Shown: positions 11,201 through 23,639 of the stretch, piece after piece
Layout of the letters: each line of letters starts with the position of its first letter
Position numbering within the stretch: position 1 is the first letter of the stretch
Notes under the pieces: generated by a model
Seen by the model: only the letters and a program-made list of their open reading frames with translations
Database searches by the model: none
Told to the model about the DNA's origin: nothing
Program-made: the position numbers and the translations under genes
Source: Aplysia californica
Taxonomy: Eukaryota > Mollusca > Gastropoda > Aplysiida > Aplysiidae
Length of the DNA stretch: 64,000 nucleotides
Reading direction: 5' to 3'
NCBI RefSeq assembly: GCF_000002075.1
Contig: NW_004797422.1
Span: forward strand, 1,214,182 to 1,278,181

Positions 11201-14200
11201 AGCAAATGTATATAAAGAACTACTTTCAGAGCAGCTGTATGGAAGGCTTTGTTCTGCTCTGAAAGGGAGATGCTACCTTGAGCATGAGCGGAATAGGATA
11301 ACGTCATTTATGTTATGTCATGATGGAGTCATGGGCTCGTCAATATAATAAACTCGCAGAAATTGACCTTTTCCCACTCTTTAGGCAATCTTTATTGTAT
11401 TTTTTTGTTTTGAGTTCAACACTTGATGTCAATTAAAATGTGCAGTCCTATGTGGATTTTACTTTTAAAAATCATTGCCTAAAAGCATAAAATATGTAAA
11501 TTTTCAGTTTCCAAGGATACTACATCTTTGGAAGTAACACAGCTTTGGTGTCCATTTTCTCCTTAATTTTTATCTCAGACACCAGGCAACTTCCACTTCC
11601 TTCATTTTGATTTCTATTCATGGTAGATGGGTATTTTTTTTCATTAAAGGCAAGGAAAATGACACATTTAGTTGGTTTCATGCATATCAGTTACCTAGCA
11701 GACTTTTAGGAACACTTAATGCAGAAACAATTTGCTATCACTATACTGAATGAACACATTTTGATGGTTTTGTTACAGACTCGATGCAAGGAAATTGAAA
11801 ATCCAGAACGAATGCGCAAAGCCACTGAAGAATTCTTAGAAAGAAGTCTACAATCTGATGCTTGCTTGATATTTTCTCCTTCTCAGGTAAATAAAAGTCA
11901 AACACACCCTTGACCAAAAAATACCCAGTTGATAAGTTTTCAATTTGTTTTGGTGCTTTTTTTTTCATATTTGTTACATTCATTTTAAAAAAGATCTGAT
12001 TTGGGGGCTCTCGTGGCCTAGAAGTTAGGGTGTTCGCCTCTCATTCAAAGGTCGTGGATTCGAATCCGGGTAGCGACAGAAAATTTTTTTTCCCTAAAAT
12101 TGTCCCCTTTCACCTCACATCCTGCTCTCTAGCAATGTTCTGTCGTCTGCTTTCGTCTCCACTTTCTGTCCCACCCCCTCACCTCCTGTGCCCCCTCCGT
12201 CTGTGTTCCTGACTCTTTCTGCAGTGTTTCTACTTCTACTCCTTGGCTCCTTCTTACTGCTGTCTTTCAGCCACACCCCTGATCTTTTGGTAGGAAAGAT
12301 CTACACCTAGCCTTCTCGAACAAGGGCAAAACGTCTCAGCGGTCCCATGTGCAAGTTGTGCACGTTAAAGATCATTTGGTGGTCTAAAATCGATAAGAGT
12401 AGGCTTCGGCCGCCTCCCGGGCAAAATTCAAAATTTTCTACCAACTGAAAAGGTTTAATGTATCCCACGCACTCGTATGACCTTTTGCAGTTGCGAGCAC
12501 CGTAAAACACAAACCCCCCCAAAAAATCTGGTTTGTAATTGTAATTATGCTGATTCAGTGCCATGGAAAGAAACAAGATACTGGACAGATGTAATGGAAA
12601 GAGGAGGTGAAAAGCATTTGGTCATAAGTTTTTGGTTATAATATCACACTTTTTCTTTGAGCATAAGATATTTCTTTTTGATTTGCAAAAATAATTTACT
12701 GCCTCGAAAACATGACTTTCAGTCTGTTAGTTACTGGTACATTTGTTGAATATTCTTTCTTATAAAGTAATTAGATGCACTGTGCTGAAGGGGAGGAAGA
12801 TTTTTTTGCTAATGAGAACCATTATTGTTTTGTTTTGTGTCATAAAATGGTGCCATGTCTGTTATCACTTGCTCAAAAATGTAAAATTGTCATTAAAAAG
12901 TATTTATTATGTTCAGCTCATTTTTGCTACTGTTTTTTTACGTCTATAGAATTTTAAAACTTTAACGGTTGATTTAGACTGCTACATCTGGTGCCTTATT
13001 GCACTGCCATTGTAAACAACCACGACAAATTTCTCCCTGCAAGATGAATGAAGATTGTCATTCTCAGTTATTTTTTTAGATCTATGTAGTGGTGTTTGGG
13101 TGGTTTGCGGATGCTCTGGTGTGGTATGTTCCTTTTTTCTTGTCAAAATCTATAGTTCTTATCTCTCCTTCTTTTTTGTGATTGTTACTCTCTTTTAACT
13201 CCCCTAATCTTCTGTTTTTGTTTTAGTAAGGTTTTACGGCGCTCGCAGCTGCATAAGGTCATATGAGCGCCAAGGGGTGGATGTCAACAGAGAAGTCCAA
13301 AAGGGGAATAGGGCTTACTCTGCTCACCACCTCTCTAGCTTCAACAGCACAAAGTCTGTTTCGACTATCAAGGCACCTCGGAAGTAGCAGTTCACAAGAG
13401 AGTGAGAAACAAACAAAAGAAGTAGAGGAATGAGCATGATTTACAATTCTACTGTGATAAGAATATGTTAATATCCCCCCCCTTGGGAATGGCCAAAAGA
13501 CGACTTCAGTCAATAGCACTGCCCTGGTGGGGGGTGCCTAATTTCCCGCCCTTATGTCTGTCCCCGTCGTTTTATGCAAGAAAAATTCTGAAATTGAGCC
13601 CAAAAATGTGAAATTATGTGATTCTGTTAATTTTAACAAAGAATGATAAAGGAAAATAGTCAGAAATTATGCAAAAAAATTATCAAATTTTGCTAAATTA
13701 TGCTGGGTGCATAAAACCACGGGGACAGTTATATGACCTAATTGTGTTGCAAGTGCCGGAAAACTGTAACTCAAACAAAAGCAAAAAAAACAGTTTTGTC
13801 CCTTTTTCTTTTTTTTTTTAATGTAGAGTTTTTCTCTGTGTGATTTTCTTGCTTTTGATTCCTTTGCCGTTTTCTGTATTTGTGATTATCAGATAGCCTT
13901 GGCTGCAGTGCGGTTTGGAGCTTCAAAAGAAGGAATATCTCTTGACAGGTAATGCTGAAAAGATATATTGGGATTGCTGCCATTGTTTCATGTGATTTGT
14001 TCTCAAATGCTGACATGGAAGAGGTTTCAGCTTTCAAAATGTTAAAAAGAAATTTGAAAATTAGATCAGCTTCCTGTTCTGAATTTTCCGCTATTGAGTG
14101 GGGGAGAGGGGTGTGATGTGGTACCTGTGTTTAAGAACCTCATATTAAACTGTACGTTTGATGTTTTACAGTACATGAGGCTGAGCTAGAAAGCTCTTTG

Positions 14201-17200
14201 TTTTTTATCAGAGGAACATTACATTTTCAGAAGAATTCAAATGGTACTCATTCAGTGTCCACTTTTAATTTCCTTTCAGATACATCAAAGAAGTTCTTCT
14301 CAAGGTCGCCAGTGATAAGGAAGCTGAAAATATGCTGTACCAGCTGAGACGTGAGAGCTCTGTTACCTCCATATTATTTGGCCGTGTTAAAACTTGTCAT
14401 TTTCAATTAATTAATTTACACTTACAAAATTTCATTTTAAGATTGAATGTTCATGTTGCAAAATTAAGGTTAAAAAGTTGTTGGCAGATCATCTGTGTGT
14501 GACCCATTTACATTATATTTTGGGCCTCTATGCTATCCAATATTTTGTGAGATTAACTCAATGATGTCAGGGTTAGTTGAATACTTTTTTCTTTTCAAGA
14601 TGTTTTTGTACATCATCTTTTTTATTTCTGAGAATTGAATTATAGTTGAACAGACGTTTCACACAAAACATTTGATTTTAATTGTGCATTTATCTACTTT
14701 ATTTATACAGGTGTGAAATTCATTGTCAAGGGAATTGAAAATGTGCCCCGGGAACAGGCTCAAGCTATCCAAAAGAAACTGGAGAACTGTCGGAATCAAG
14801 CAAATAATCCTGACAGTGATGTGTAAGTACTTTTTCTGCTAGTAGGCTTTGCTGTCACTTTTTCCTTGCATTCTTGGGTCTCCAAGAACTTCTAAGTATG
14901 CTCTTTCTTCTCTGTATTGTCCAAGTCAGAGTCTGCCACAGCTGTTCTGCTAGAATTGAAATTTTGTTTTAGTTTATATAGAACTAATGAACCAGCTTAA
15001 CACATTACACCCTAAGGGTCTGGACGGGAAGTTCATTGTTAGATCCTAATCAAGGGAAAGGAACCCACCTTCCGTGAATACAAGCGTTTAAATAACACAT
15101 TAAAAAAACACTAAATAAATTCCAAAAATCCTGAAAAGATAACAGTTAAATAGAAAAAAGGTATGTACAGGGTTCCCGCGGCCTCCTTGAATTCAAGGAG
15201 TCCTTGAAAACTGCTTGAATTTGCATTCAAGGGAAAATCTCCTTGAAAACTCCTTGAATTTTGCCAGATCGGACAGGAACACGTGTACAGGGTGACTGCC
15301 AGGCCCCGGGAATCCCGGGGGCCCCTGGAATTACCCAGTCATTTGAAAAAAATCGCCGAGACCCGGAATGCAACGGGAATTTGAAGAAATCTGTAAATTG
15401 CCCCGTGAAAGACCCGGGAAAATACATAAACGTTCTTGAATATTTGAAAACCAAATCTGATAACGTCCTTGAGTTCATTTTTGCCGGTCGCGGTTGTGAT
15501 ATAAAATTCATTCGGCCTTTCCCGGCCTGAGAGTACGTTACCCGTGCACAGGCGGTTATGGCGGCAACAAGTGGAAGTGTATGTGGGATACCGAAGCTCG
15601 ATCGGGAAAAATCAAGATCTACTTTCGCTTTCGTTACCACCTAGAAATTTGCCGGTAGGACCTATAGTAGTCTGATAGCGCCACATTTCTAACATGCAGG
15701 TTCTGCATTACAAACGCTGTGTCGCCATGAAAATAAATCGTTTGTCCTGTGCTGTCACTTGTGGAAAAAAAAGAAAGAAAAAGAAAGTTATACAAGCTTC
15801 TTGTCGGGCTCGCCATCGTGACCGGTCATTGAACCTGTGCATTTTCGTCACATCGTGAGTATCGGCGATGGTTGAGGTCACCAAAGTTCATGCAAAGTCT
15901 GAGCGCTGCGAAGTATAGAACTCGGGAATGGGGGGATTTTTTAAATATTTTTTTTTAAGACGCACATGGGGGAAGGGGGGGGGGTGAAGGCAACACCGGA
16001 TGACAAAAACTAAACTTGGAAGCAGATTTTACTTTTCAGAATTTTGATTACTACCATCTAGATCTCAAGCTCTCTGCAATGCGCGCATTGGTGCAGGCCT
16101 TGTATGGAATCGGGATCTGTCATACTCAAACCTTGTAAGCCGTGTGTTTGTAACTAAAGGGTTCCCGTTTCATTGGGTTGGTGATAGTAAATTATATGTA
16201 CAGTAGTCTCCGCCTAAGATCCCACCGCTTACGATCCAGGTTCGCTTAAGATCCCGCTGTTTTAAGAAAACAGAATTTTTACTATACAAAAGTCACCCCT
16301 AAGATCCCGCTCTGATTCACTCTTAAAAAGGTCTACATTCAGCTAAGATCCCGCATTTCAGATTATAATTTGCGGAACAAAAACTCGGGCGGGCACAGCC
16401 GATCAACCAAGGGGGAAAAGTTGAGATCAATAAATTGTCCGTCGCGTCAAAGATCAGCTACTATCGTGAATGTGATCACATACACGTTGCAAAACTCGAT
16501 GAAGCGATGCAATGTTTGCCCCAGCCGGGATCACACCGAGGTGTGAACTGACCGACACGTTTGTTTTCCCCACGTATCGCACTCACACCTGAGCTCGCCA
16601 CCTAAACTTACATCACTCGCTGGGTGGGTAGGGCCTATACGTTCGCTCCAGGCGGGATCACATCGAATCATGAACTCTTCCCCGACCATTGCAGCAGTTG
16701 TCTCTACTCCCGAATTTGCGAGACAGACTGAATTTTAATTGGTGTGTTCACAACGTAATGGTGTGTAACGACAAAGGTGGTTGAGGGGGGGGGGGGACTC
16801 GGTCAGAGATGGCAAGCTATAAATTTTCGACAGGTAAAGGGGAGGGGCAGCTGAATAAGCGTAGATCTTGAGACTCATGATAGGATAATTCGTGAAATGG
16901 CAAGCCTCATGCCACTATGCACTGTGATAGGTCATCAAGGTTAACCACTCTTTGCTCGCCATATGCCATAAACCCACCAAGAGGTCACGTCACGTCAGTT
17001 CATTTTAGAGTGGAGGGAGACCATTTTACTGATTGTGAGCCTTAACATGGGTCACCATAGATTCTTCCCTGGGTTCGTCGGTTAAGATCCCGGTTCGCTT
17101 AAGATCCCGCATTTCTTGGCTCCCGAGCACCGGGATCTTAGGCGGAGACTACTGTATTGTATTCTATATTTGAGCTTTCTGTTCAAGATTTGCAGATTTT

Positions 17201-19940
17201 CAGAGTCACTGTGTCTTGCCCTCCCACAGTTTTTACACCTCTCACACTGAATAGGTCTACTTGAGACATTCATGTTATTACTCTATTTTTAGTTAGAGTA
17301 ATAATTTTTATCTTTTACGTTTATTGTATAAACCTTGACACCCAAACTGGTTCTTGACAGTGGATATTCTGGTTCTAGGCCTTTTCTCAGGCTCAAAGCA
17401 AGATTCATTTTTATATAGTTTATATAGGGGAATATGATGAAGGGAAAATATAAATAAGTAAGAACTGACTGAAATACCTAAGTCACAGTATCCCAGTGCC
17501 ACACTGACATGTTGCTGACTGGAATGTACCTACATGCGTGCGTGCGCCCCCCCCACCGGAAAATTGAGAAGCCGGGTTGGCAGTCACCCTGCGAACAGTT
17601 TTTGTAGGGAAATCGAAACTATGATATGATTCTTTTCGGACAAGTGTAGACCTTCGAAAATAGGCTTTTGTCATGAATTTCTTGACCAAATCTCCTTGAA
17701 TTTTAAACATTTCTCCTTGAAACCTCCTTGAAATCTCCTTGAATTTGGTGGGAAGTTCATGGCAGGAACCCTGTATGTAGTTTCAGAAAAATATAACTTT
17801 ATGTATGCGCAAACTGTGGGAAATGTTTTAACTTTAGTTCAGTTTGGGTGTCCGACCTGTCTCTCTCACTCTCAGCCTCGCGGTTGGACCCTGGATCTAA
17901 ATTCTAGATTTTCTACGTCTGATCAATCTGAATCGCCCCAAACTCTTGCTACAACGTTTTCATCAAAATCTGAGTCATCTGACATGTCATATGCTTGTTT
18001 TTGCTCAAATCCATCGTTATTTCCTTTTTTGAACTCAATTGTGTCCCTTTTCAACAAGTCGAGACACCTTCGAAGTGTCGGTAACACGATCGCACTTTGG
18101 TGGGCTCTAATAATACTAATACTAAAACTACTGGCCCAAAAAATGTCGTTTCGGTATCAAACGAAAGAAGAAACTTTTTGCAATAACTATGCAAATCAAA
18201 ATCTCGGCCCCAGAGTCTCGTCAAGGCGAGACTTGGTTTCTAAAGACGCCAGGTCGGCACGGGCGGTTCGGGGCGAGTCAGGGTGGAGCGTGTAAGGGAA
18301 TTCCCGAGCACCTGATTCCACCACGTAGTGACACAAATTATGCTGGTTTTTTCCAGGTACAAGAAGAGGATGTTGGAGAAATTGGATGAAGAAGAAGACA
18401 TCAGAGTGAAGAAAAGAAGCAAAGTTTCAGAGGTTTGTTGTCAGTTCTCCTTGTACATAGGGTGACATACAAAGATTTGCTTAGGATGCATGGGCTACTA
18501 ACATTTGATATCATTTTCAAGCAAAAATCATTCTTGTTTTTACTCCAGCATTGAATGTGCTGAGTGTTTTTACAAGTCAATAATAACCAGTCATCTTTCT
18601 TTTCTCAGCTATGGTTTTAACCCTTAGTTCATATATCATATATCACATCAGCTTAGGAAAAGCATCTAAATATCAAACTTAGTTTGGTTGTGATTTTATT
18701 TTGTTGAGTCATTCATTTTCACTTTTGTGTTTGGCATGATTGCACCTTTGAACACCGTCGTTTATGACTTCTTGAGATAGTAAGACAAAAATAAACATTG
18801 TTAAGCCTACTTTGATATGCCATCTTTGGCAGCTTCTTAGGAGTATCATAAAGTAGAAGCATGTTTTACAGTGGAACTCGGATTCAACGAGGTCGCCGGG
18901 TCTGACCTAAAATCTCGTGGAATCCGAGTGTTCATTATAGCGAACACGACGTTTTGTGCAGATAATTAAAGGCACTGAGCAAGTAATGTATAAAGAGAAG
19001 TCACAAGTAGTGCCTGAAATGCCTGCATATTATGAGCTGTGTAAAAAAAAAGACTGATTCGTTCAAATGCACTCCTGTGTCATCTCGATTGTTTACCCCA
19101 AGGCTGTGTTGCTGTGTACAGCATAGCATAATGGCAACTTTTGATTTCATAGACAAGCGCACAATTCATTACGAAGATCTACATCAAGACTAGCTTATCG
19201 TTGTAATAATGATAAGTTTCCAAGGGGAAATAAAGGCTGTGACGCGTTTGCATCTGCGACGTTCAACATACGGACCGCTAGTGCGCCCACACTCCACACC
19301 CCCCCCCCCCCCACCTCCCCGACACACACAGTCACACGTGTACAGGCCGCCCATCTGACCCCGACACGCACCAGAGTAGACTCGTGCGCGAGCCAACAAC
19401 GCATGTGTTGGTATGAAAAAAGGGCGCTGATTGGTCGCATGCAATCGGCTAGGTGAATTGGTTCCCGATGCAGTTGCAATGGATGGTTTCCGGGAATAGA
19501 TGAAATTCGTTCTGGGAGAAAAATGAGCGAAGCCACGTCTGCGGGGGGCTGTTCACCCTGGAAGTGACCTCGTTGAATCCGAGCTCGCTGATTTAAGTGC
19601 TCGTTGAATCCGGGTTATTTTTATTGATTTTAAAGAAGAAAAAACAGGGAATCTATCTCATCTCGTTGAATCCGAGTTCCACTGTATTTGTTTATCAGGC
19701 CTGACTGCGATGTCTTTTTTCATTTTTTAAAAAGTATTGCTAAATATGAACCCTTTTGTGAGACATCTTTGTTAGGGAAACAGTAACTTCAAAATACCAA
19801 AAAATAAAACTTATAAAATATGTTGAGAGTGTCAAACATTTGCTATATGTAACATGTTTAACTTTTGACCAATTTTTTGTAAGATTTAGTTTTGAACAAT
19901 TAATTTTTTATATTATTTTATTTATCCACAGGAAAGCTAG
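5220..19940 (+). CDS. CCNH: Cyclin H, regulatory subunit of the CDK-activating kinase (10 coding exons)
   Basis: Cyclin H pairs with CDK7 and MAT1 to form the CDK-activating kinase, which phosphorylates CDK T-loops and, within TFIIH in the nucleus, the RNA polymerase II tail. Coding exons are 5220-5336, 6558-6680, 7966-8039, 10267-10468, 11779-11886, 13893-13948, 14280-14350, 14711-14822, 18357-18432 and 19932-19940. All are bounded by AG/GT and stay in phase, giving 315 residues (human 323). The start follows an acceptor at 5216, so a 5' UTR exon probably lies upstream. Conserved landmarks are SSQSKHWLFS at the N-terminus, FFKRFYVNNSNMNYHP, YLACKVEEF with Lys114, ILSFELTLMGKLNYHL with Glu144, and HNPFRPLEGFLID, all aligning with human cyclin H. 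Two cyclin folds cover roughly residues 50-170 and 172-280. The C-terminus is the usual charged KKR-rich helix. The last exon encodes only Glu-Ser-stop. The introns are full of transposons but the exons are intact. Confidence 0.95.
5970..6155 (+). mobile_element. SINE family B copy in CCNH intron 1
   Basis: It starts GTAGGTGGTTGACGGGTGCT and ends ATGCCGTAAAACTCTAAATA. The body is almost identical to the copy at 3735. The tail is the TTGTGTTGCAAATGCC variant of the shared SINE tail. Confidence 0.75.
6706..7385 (+). mobile_element. Family-D pogo-like MITE in CCNH intron 2
   Basis: It starts CAGTGGAACTCGAG and ends CTCGTTGAATTCGAGTTCAACTG, close to the inverse of its start. Internal blocks (GTTCGTTATAGC, TGCCTGAAATG, TATGTGTTGGTATG) match the copies at 18869 and 24023. 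The left end lies only about 25 bp downstream of the exon 2 splice donor. Confidence 0.8.
8665..10178 (+). mobile_element. Degenerate Tc1-like transposon in CCNH intron 3
   Basis: About 1.5 kb, with AGTTGCAAAAGTTCTGTCAC at the left end and its inverse at the right, and TA flanks. Inside are transposase relics on the + strand. Near 9090 a frame reads TVQDKPGRGQPRATT, which matches the Tc1 linker. Near 9740 a frame reads PDWLARPTSLNPTEHL, which matches the PDWPxxSPDLNPIE block that holds the second catalytic Asp; here that Asp is changed (TSLN). Further on is FVSVIQAERGHTPY. Several stops and frameshifts separate the relics, so it is inactive. Confidence 0.8.
10469..11778. other. CCNH intron 4; no recognised element
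   Basis: The intron is AT-rich, without long ORFs or clear terminal repeats. A short block near 11487-11520 (ATGTAAATTTTCAGTT) also occurs in the family-L MITEs at about 25935 and, inverted, at about 45310. Part of this intron may therefore be an old, diverged family-L copy. Confidence 0.35.
12004..12530 (+). mobile_element. SINE family A, full-length copy (tRNA-derived)
   Basis: The head has a tRNA promoter: box A-like TGGCCTAGAAGTTAGGG near 12013 and box B GATTCGAATCC near 12057. A long pyrimidine-rich middle follows (TCTGTCGTCTGCTTTCG), then CAAGTTGTGCACGTTAAAGA, and the shared 3' tail GCAGTTGCGAGCACCGTAAA. At about 520 bp it is the most complete of four copies in the window. Confidence 0.8.
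13231..13520 (-). mobile_element. SINE family C copy, inverted
   Basis: Read on +, it begins GTTTTACGGCGCTCGCAGCT, the reverse complement of the shared SINE tail, and continues with GAGCGCCAAGGGGTGGATGT and CTCTCTAGCTTCAACAGCAC. The same order recurs at 53021-53360. Confidence 0.7.
13558..13728. mobile_element. Short family-I MITE (171 bp)
   Basis: It begins CTGTCCCCGTCGTTTTATGC and ends GCATAAAACCACGGGGACAG, nearly perfect inverse copies of about 20 bp. AATTATGC motifs recur inside, as in the copy at 2442-3105. Confidence 0.75.
15168..17773. mobile_element. 2.6 kb TIR element (CAGGGTTCC ends) in CCNH intron 8
   Basis: The left end CAGGGTTCCCGC is mirrored by GGCAGGAACCCTG at the right. TATGTA stands directly outside both ends, a 6 bp direct repeat. 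Clusters of CTCCTTGAA motifs lie inside each end, and a second inverted pair (GGGTGACTGCCA at 15291, TGGCAGTCACCC at 17579) lies further in. No transposase was recognised. CAGGG ends suggest hAT, but hAT normally makes 8 bp duplications, so the superfamily is open. It contains the element at 16201-17154. Confidence 0.65.
16201..17154. mobile_element. Family-F pogo-like element (CAGTAGTCTCC ends)
   Basis: It starts CAGTAGTCTCCGCCTAAGAT and ends with its inverse GGCGGAGACTACTG, with TA on both sides. AAGATCCCGC-type motifs recur several times inside both ends. At 954 bp it has no clear transposase. It lies wholly inside the 15168-17773 element. Confidence 0.8.
18869..19684 (+). mobile_element. 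Family-D pogo-like MITE in CCNH intron 9
   Basis: The left end CAGTGGAACTCGGATTCAAC and the right end GTTGAATCCGAGTTCCACTG are perfect inverses, flanked by TA. CTCGTTGAATCC motifs recur inside both ends. It is 816 bp with no intact transposase. Confidence 0.85.
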
Positions 19941-21149
19941 CAGTGGGCTCAAAGTTGCAGCTGCTGATTTTTGCTTAACGATGGCTTTTCTTGCAACTGA
20001 GAGAAACCTGCACTGATTGTCTGCCATCTTTTTTCCAAGCCTACGTCTGAAAAATATAGATTTAATACCAATGATGTTGGGAACAATATGGCTGAGTCTC
20101 AGAGATTGTAAAGATATTGATTACGATTACAATTTCTTTTATCGTAGTAGGTTCTACTAGTTTTTCACTTATGGTGCTTTGGGTCTAAAGTGAAAGAAAA
20201 TACTAATGTAACTCTAAATGCCTCTGAGCAGTTGAAGTAAAAGGACTGCTTTTTCTGTCCCTTGAACAGACTTTTCCCAGATATGGCATCTCTTTGCCCA
20301 ACTCCATCAATGTACCATACTTCTACCTGTTGTAATGCCACCCATCAGACAGAACGTTGAGTGAACAATGCTGCTATCTCTTTTAGACAGTTGGGCAGTC
20401 TCACTGTGTCTTTTAATGTTCTTTACTTTTCTGATCCAGAGGCCATTTGAGTTCGAGCCCTTCAGCCTGTCTTGCTGTGTCAGGTGTAGAGTGTCCAGTA
20501 GATAGCATTCCCAAGTGCTTGACCTGCAGTCAGTGTTATCTTCTTTTGCAGTCTTTGAACAAAAAGGATGTTTCCCAGCGAGCATCATGAATAATAGAAT
20601 GATTATTATGTCAATTGAAGTTTTTAGTCGGCTAACACAGATACCTCTCAAAAACCATTGCCAAGTCTTTTTAATGAGAATGCCTTAATAACATCTTTCT
20701 AATATGAAGAGGTACTGTAAACTGAGGAGAAACTGTAGTTTCAAGAAGCCTTAGAGACTGTTTTATTCAAGTCAGGTCTCTGTTCTACATACTTTGTTAG
20801 TCAAAATTTGAAAACTTTCTTTTCACTGCGTCACTTTTCGCCCGATTCTGTTACTTTTAGTTCGCGTGACTCAGCAGCCTGCCGGAGCTCCGCGGCTCGG
20901 GGTCACGGGGTTAATGAACCCTGAAGTGACTTTGCCGGTGTCGGTCAGGAAGTTCGCATTTTTGACTATGTTTAAAACAATATAACTTCTTCCCTATCCC
21001 ACATAGCAAATCATTACGCAGATGTACTAAAAGCTCAATGTCTTGAGGTTTATTCTGCGTTAAAATGGTTAATTTCTGTGCCTTAGTTTTTGTTCTAGAC
21101 AAGTGTTTGTAGAGTACCCAATTTGTCCTATTTTAGTTACAAACTTATG

Positions 21150-21630
21150 AATAAATGATTGTTAGTTTTAAAAAGGCACGACAGATCTCTCCAAAATCTG
21201 TGTTAAACTGACTACGAATATCATGTCTTTTACCATGAGAAATCTTAAATCTGCGCGAGTAGAAATAGTCAAGTTAAAAGAGAAGAAAGATGCACATCTC
21301 CATTTTTTAACTAAAGACGATCAGCGTTAGCTCTTATTTTACTATTAAACAAGAGAAAGTTACTCTGCATTTGTTCATGAATCATGCTGTGTCTGTGGCA
21401 GCCTGCATAAAACTAAAAAGATATAATATAGAATCTAAGTGATTAAAAAAACCACAAAACCGTGTAAATACATGGGTAGAGATAAACTTCTTGTATGGAA
21501 TAAAAATAATGACAGCTAACACATTCATTCTTAGTTTTTGTGTCAGAAATATGCGCGGACACAATTATGAATGTAAAGAAATCAGTCACATTGTCAGTTA
21601 TTGCAAATGGTCATAGAAACGAAAAATAAA
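21150..21630 (+). promoter_or_regulatory. Candidate polyadenylation signals ending CCNH
   Basis: After the CCNH stop at 19940 there is about 1.7 kb of unique-looking, AT-rich sequence without ORFs, consistent with a 3' UTR. AATAAA occurs at 21150-21155 and again at 21625-21630. The second lies just before the transposon-rich intergenic zone that starts at 21932. Which is used cannot be told from sequence alone. Confidence 0.4.
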
Positions 21631-21931
21631 GCTGGAAAAGTCTGGTGCTGATTCAATGTCCCTGGAAAGCTAGAAATTATTCTTATAACCCAATTACGAG
21701 AAGTCATCCCTATTATTCAGTCAACTTACAAAACCTAGACTTAGCGTTTTAAGAAAAGTAAGGAATTTCTGGAGTGTAACAGGTACTGTTCGTGTATTAG
21801 ATCTACATTGAAGATGTATTCCAGCACTAAAATTGATTTGTACTTTCCATAGAGAAACTTCATGGTAACTTTTATAAACTTTTGAGAAAATTTGCGAATA
21901 TTCGCAATTATATTAGACACATAAAGTTGTA

Positions 21932-22750
21932 CAGTGGAGTTCACTTACAACGAGTCCTGAAGTAACGAGAAGTCTGTTATAAAGACAATTTTCTAAAACC
22001 CCGTTTTTTTTCCTTCTTTATCTTTGTAAATAAAATACTGCTATAGCGCAATCAGATAAACGCGCGAGACGGTTATAGCGGAATATTGCTGCTGCTGTGA
22101 ACAGCACAAAGGCCATTTATACATGATGAAAACCTCGCCAGTTGAGAAACTTGTTGGTGATCAAGCGAAACAAAGAATGGGAGAGCCCATGTGTGCCAAC
22201 GATGAAGACCAGAGAGAATGAGTCGGAAGGGAGGGGCATGCGCACACAAACAGTTGTGAAGCAAAACGCATTGCCTGATAGTGATAGGCCAGCCTAGTCT
22301 AGATTATCTAGGCCTATCATGCCTCTCACTTCTTCGATGCAGGGATGGAGAGGTCATAGTGCTGAGACGGATCATGGAGCGAATGTGTGACATGCGCATG
22401 CAGACGCGGGAATGCACCACAAGGTGTGGTGGGGTGGGGGAAAACACAGCTGGCGAGTTAGCCTGGAGAACTTTCGTTCCGATAGCCAACGCCCAGCTGT
22501 CAACATCGCTAACGCTAGAGAAAGAAACCTGATTCAATTTTTGATCAAGTAAGACCTAGAGGTCATGTTGAACAAAGCCATCATCAGAGGAGATACCAAA
22601 AAGTAAAAATAAACAGAACACCAAACTCATAGATAAGGCCTACTTTATTATTTCCTTTGAATTTCTTACTGGGTCCCTTACAACGAGAATCCTGCTATGA
22701 CGGACATTTTGTACCGGTCCCCTCCCTCTCGTTATAACAGGATTCCACTG
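21932..22750. mobile_element. Family-G pogo-like element (CAGTGGA ends)
   Basis: It begins CAGTGGAGTTCACTTACAAC and ends CGTTATAACAGGATTCCACTG (inverse, several mismatches), with TA flanks. ACGAG/CTCGT motifs lie inside both ends. It is 819 bp with no transposase seen. Confidence 0.7.
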
Positions 22751-22752
22751 TA

Positions 22753-23639
22753 TTTGGAGGAATTACTTCATAGCGAATTGTGTGCCTGATGGATAAAGTT
22801 GCAAAATGACAGTTTTCTATAGTATGCGCAGATACCATCTTTTCTGAGTATCTGCACCAATGCTATGTCGCTCATGTTCCAAAAGTTCGACAGATTTTGA
22901 CGAGGCCTTTTTTATATTGATTTTTTTTTCATTCACGCTAGTCAAAAAAAAATTACAATTTAGCATTGCCGACTCCAGCGCGTCTGACGAAATAACCAGA
23001 CAAATTACAACGTCCATTCTTTTTTTTAGTCTCAAGAGCAGAAATGCATGCTTTGGGTGCACTAAATGAGAATTACCATAAATACAAGGATACACCTTAA
23101 ATTGTACGTTGAAAAGCACCAAAAATTATGTCGGCCCAGACAGAGCGGCGACAGGGAGCTGACCCCCATGACCCCGACGTGATAAGGCGCCCGGCGGGGA
23201 ACCCCCGACCCCCGCGGCAACTAAAATTCCACTGCCGGTGCGCTGTGTTTTAGTCCCTTGTGAAAAGCACTACAAAATCAATGTGAAGTGTGTTTTGCTT
23301 ATTGTGTAAAAAATGTATGTATGCTAAGCATAGCAAGATTGTTATAAATACTGGGAACACATGATTTTGAATTTCCATCATTTGCTATTGTTCACTGCCT
23401 ATTTGTTTGGTATTCTTAGAGAGGGTGATGACATTGAAGACGTTTGGAAGTTATGCACGTTACTTTGGCAGGGGGCTACTGTTCATGTTTAAATGGATGT
23501 TTTTACTTTATGAGTGAATCTATGTGAAAATGTTATGGTGTTCCGTTTTGAGTTGATGTTCAAAATAATAAAGAATGTGAGACTTGTATCAAGAACTTGG
23601 ATTATTCTTTTTTACATGCCTCTCTGCGCAGGCTTCTTT
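22753..23639. other. Intergenic, no gene or named repeat seen
   Basis: Short ORFs only. There is a GC-rich patch at about 23130-23240 between AT-rich stretches. Confidence 0.4.

Larger units (their letters stand above)
13093..13790 (+). mobile_element. SINE family B, split by later insertions
   Basis: The family-B body runs 13093-13213 and stops after CTAATCTTCTG. Its expected tail (TATGACCTAATTGTGTTGCA) resumes at about 13731. The gap holds an inverted family-C SINE and a family-I MITE. The order of events is therefore B first, then the others. Confidence 0.65.

Noticed and set aside
12004-12080. tRNA gene-like sequences (also at 26722, 47365, 51660)
   Set aside because: Box A and B motifs are present, but each continues into a repeated SINE body, so they are SINE heads rather than tRNA genes.
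17759-18295. A 178-codon open frame in CCNH intron 8
   Set aside because: It starts inside a transposon end and has no known domain. The minus strand has a short acidic DSDFDENVV reading like transposase N-termini, but this is too little to call.
22817-23122. A 101-codon frame on the minus strand
   Set aside because: No family or splice context, and overlapped by another open frame on the + strand.
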